The translations under genes and the position numbers were made by a program. From positions 124,001-188,000 of the forward strand of contig NZ_JBOEFY010000026.1 of the NCBI RefSeq assembly GCF_050633145.1: a stretch of 64,000 nucleotides of DNA. The letters are read 5' to 3'. Source of the stretch: Kordia sp050633145. Lineage in GTDB: Bacteria > Bacteroidota > Bacteroidia > Flavobacteriales > Flavobacteriaceae. The first letter of the stretch is position 1, and each line of letters begins with the position of its first letter. Under the pieces are notes generated by a model. The model did no database searches. It worked only from the letters and a program-made list of their open reading frames with translations, and was not told the origin of the DNA. Of this stretch, positions 63,659 through 64,000 are shown piece by piece.

Positions 63659-64000
63659 TGACACAAAAGAAAGCTACTTATATTATTATTGGCGCAGGTT
63701 TATCTGGTTTAACAACCGCTTATAAATTGCACCAAAAAGGAGAAACAGATGTATTAATTTTAGAAGCAAGAGATCGTATTGGTGGTCGTATTTTAACGCA
63801 AGATCAGGTTGATTTTGGAGCGACTTGGTTTCAACAGCATCATGAAAATTTGTATGCTCTTTTGGAAGAAGTGGCTACCGATAAGTTTCATCAGTTTAGT
63901 GATGGGAAGAGTGTTTTGGTTTATAACTCAATGGCACCTGCGCATTATTTTGAAAATGATCCTAGTTATCCATCAGCATTTCGAATTGCTGGTGGATCTT
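63658..64000 (+). CDS. FAD-dependent amine oxidase, N-terminal part
   Basis: The first 114 codons are in the window. 'YIIIGAGLSGLTTAYKL' is the FAD-binding loop, 'LEARDRIGGRI' the second FAD-binding part, and 'DFGATWF' the usual next motif of flavin monoamine oxidases. The start ATG overlaps the previous stop (TAATG). The C-terminus lies beyond the window. Substrate unknown. Confidence 0.88.
   Translation, partial: MTQKKATYIIIGAGLSGLTTAYKLHQKGETDVLILEARDRIGGRILTQDQVDFGATWFQQHHENLYALLEEVATDKFHQFSDGKSVLVYNSMAPAHYFENDPSYPSAFRIAGGS

Noticed and set aside
1..64000. CRISPR arrays, insertion sequences or prophage genes
   Set aside because: No regularly spaced direct repeats, transposase motifs, integrase or phage structural genes were seen; the tandem units at 57 kb are not CRISPR-like.

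Overview
The window looks like a piece of an AT-rich chromosome from a marine Flavobacteriaceae bacterium, most like Kordia or a close relative. The evidence is several promoters of the Bacteroidetes type (TTTG, about 19-21 nt, TAnnTTTG), a type IX secretion C-terminal sorting domain, the argF'-type arginine pathway of Bacteroidetes, regulators that fuse TPR repeats, a membrane helix and an AraC-type HTH, and RiPP-type leader peptides typical of the phylum. Genus is inferred from general resemblance, not proved.

Layout. (1) 1-21778, minus strand: five tightly packed genes read from a 748-aa protein, through a 1170-aa protein ending in a deaminase-like toxin domain and its probable SUKH immunity protein, to two giant proteins (2997 aa and more than 2135 aa, the latter cut by the window edge). 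None has a signal peptide. This is the most unusual block. (2) 21779-23461: a small conserved protein, a tRNA-Arg(ACG) with a textbook promoter and terminator, and a frameshifted lanthipeptide-like precursor. (3) 23462-33397, plus strand: a TPR-HTH regulator, a lipoprotein, an OmpA-domain protein, a GH63/trehalase-like lipoprotein, a three-domain kinase/M23/aminotransferase fusion and an S37-like peptidase. (4) 33590-36259: a secreted leucine-rich-repeat-like protein with a T9SS tail. (5) 36509-44592, minus strand: a compact arginine operon (GNAT, argG, argC, argD, argF', argB, argE, argH) with overlapping starts and stops. (6) 45041-52741: a short protein with an injection-system cargo-like leader, a prolyl oligopeptidase, a RiPP-like precursor with its own promoter, a second TPR-HTH regulator and, divergently, an exporter of the peptide-ABC type that lacks its peptidase domain; next to it lies a probable structured RNA. 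(7) 52767-57008: an STM3941-like membrane protein, a PhoD-like phosphatase, endonuclease V and a heme-binding lipoprotein. (8) 57009-58488: no convincing gene, but three related units of about 220 nt, each with conserved hairpins, which may be tandem small RNA genes. (9) 58489-64000: a patatin-like phospholipase, a metallo-beta-lactamase/rhodanese fusion, and a TetR regulon (TetR, SDR, AhpD-like, flavin amine oxidase) with two identical palindromic operators.

How it may fit together: block 1 reads as a toxin-bearing giant-protein system whose delivery route is unknown; block 6 has the parts of a minimal peptide secretion locus (precursor, protease, exporter, regulator) without a visible modification enzyme; block 5 makes arginine, probably through N-succinylated intermediates; block 9 is a self-regulated redox operon. 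Functions of the giant proteins are not recognised.
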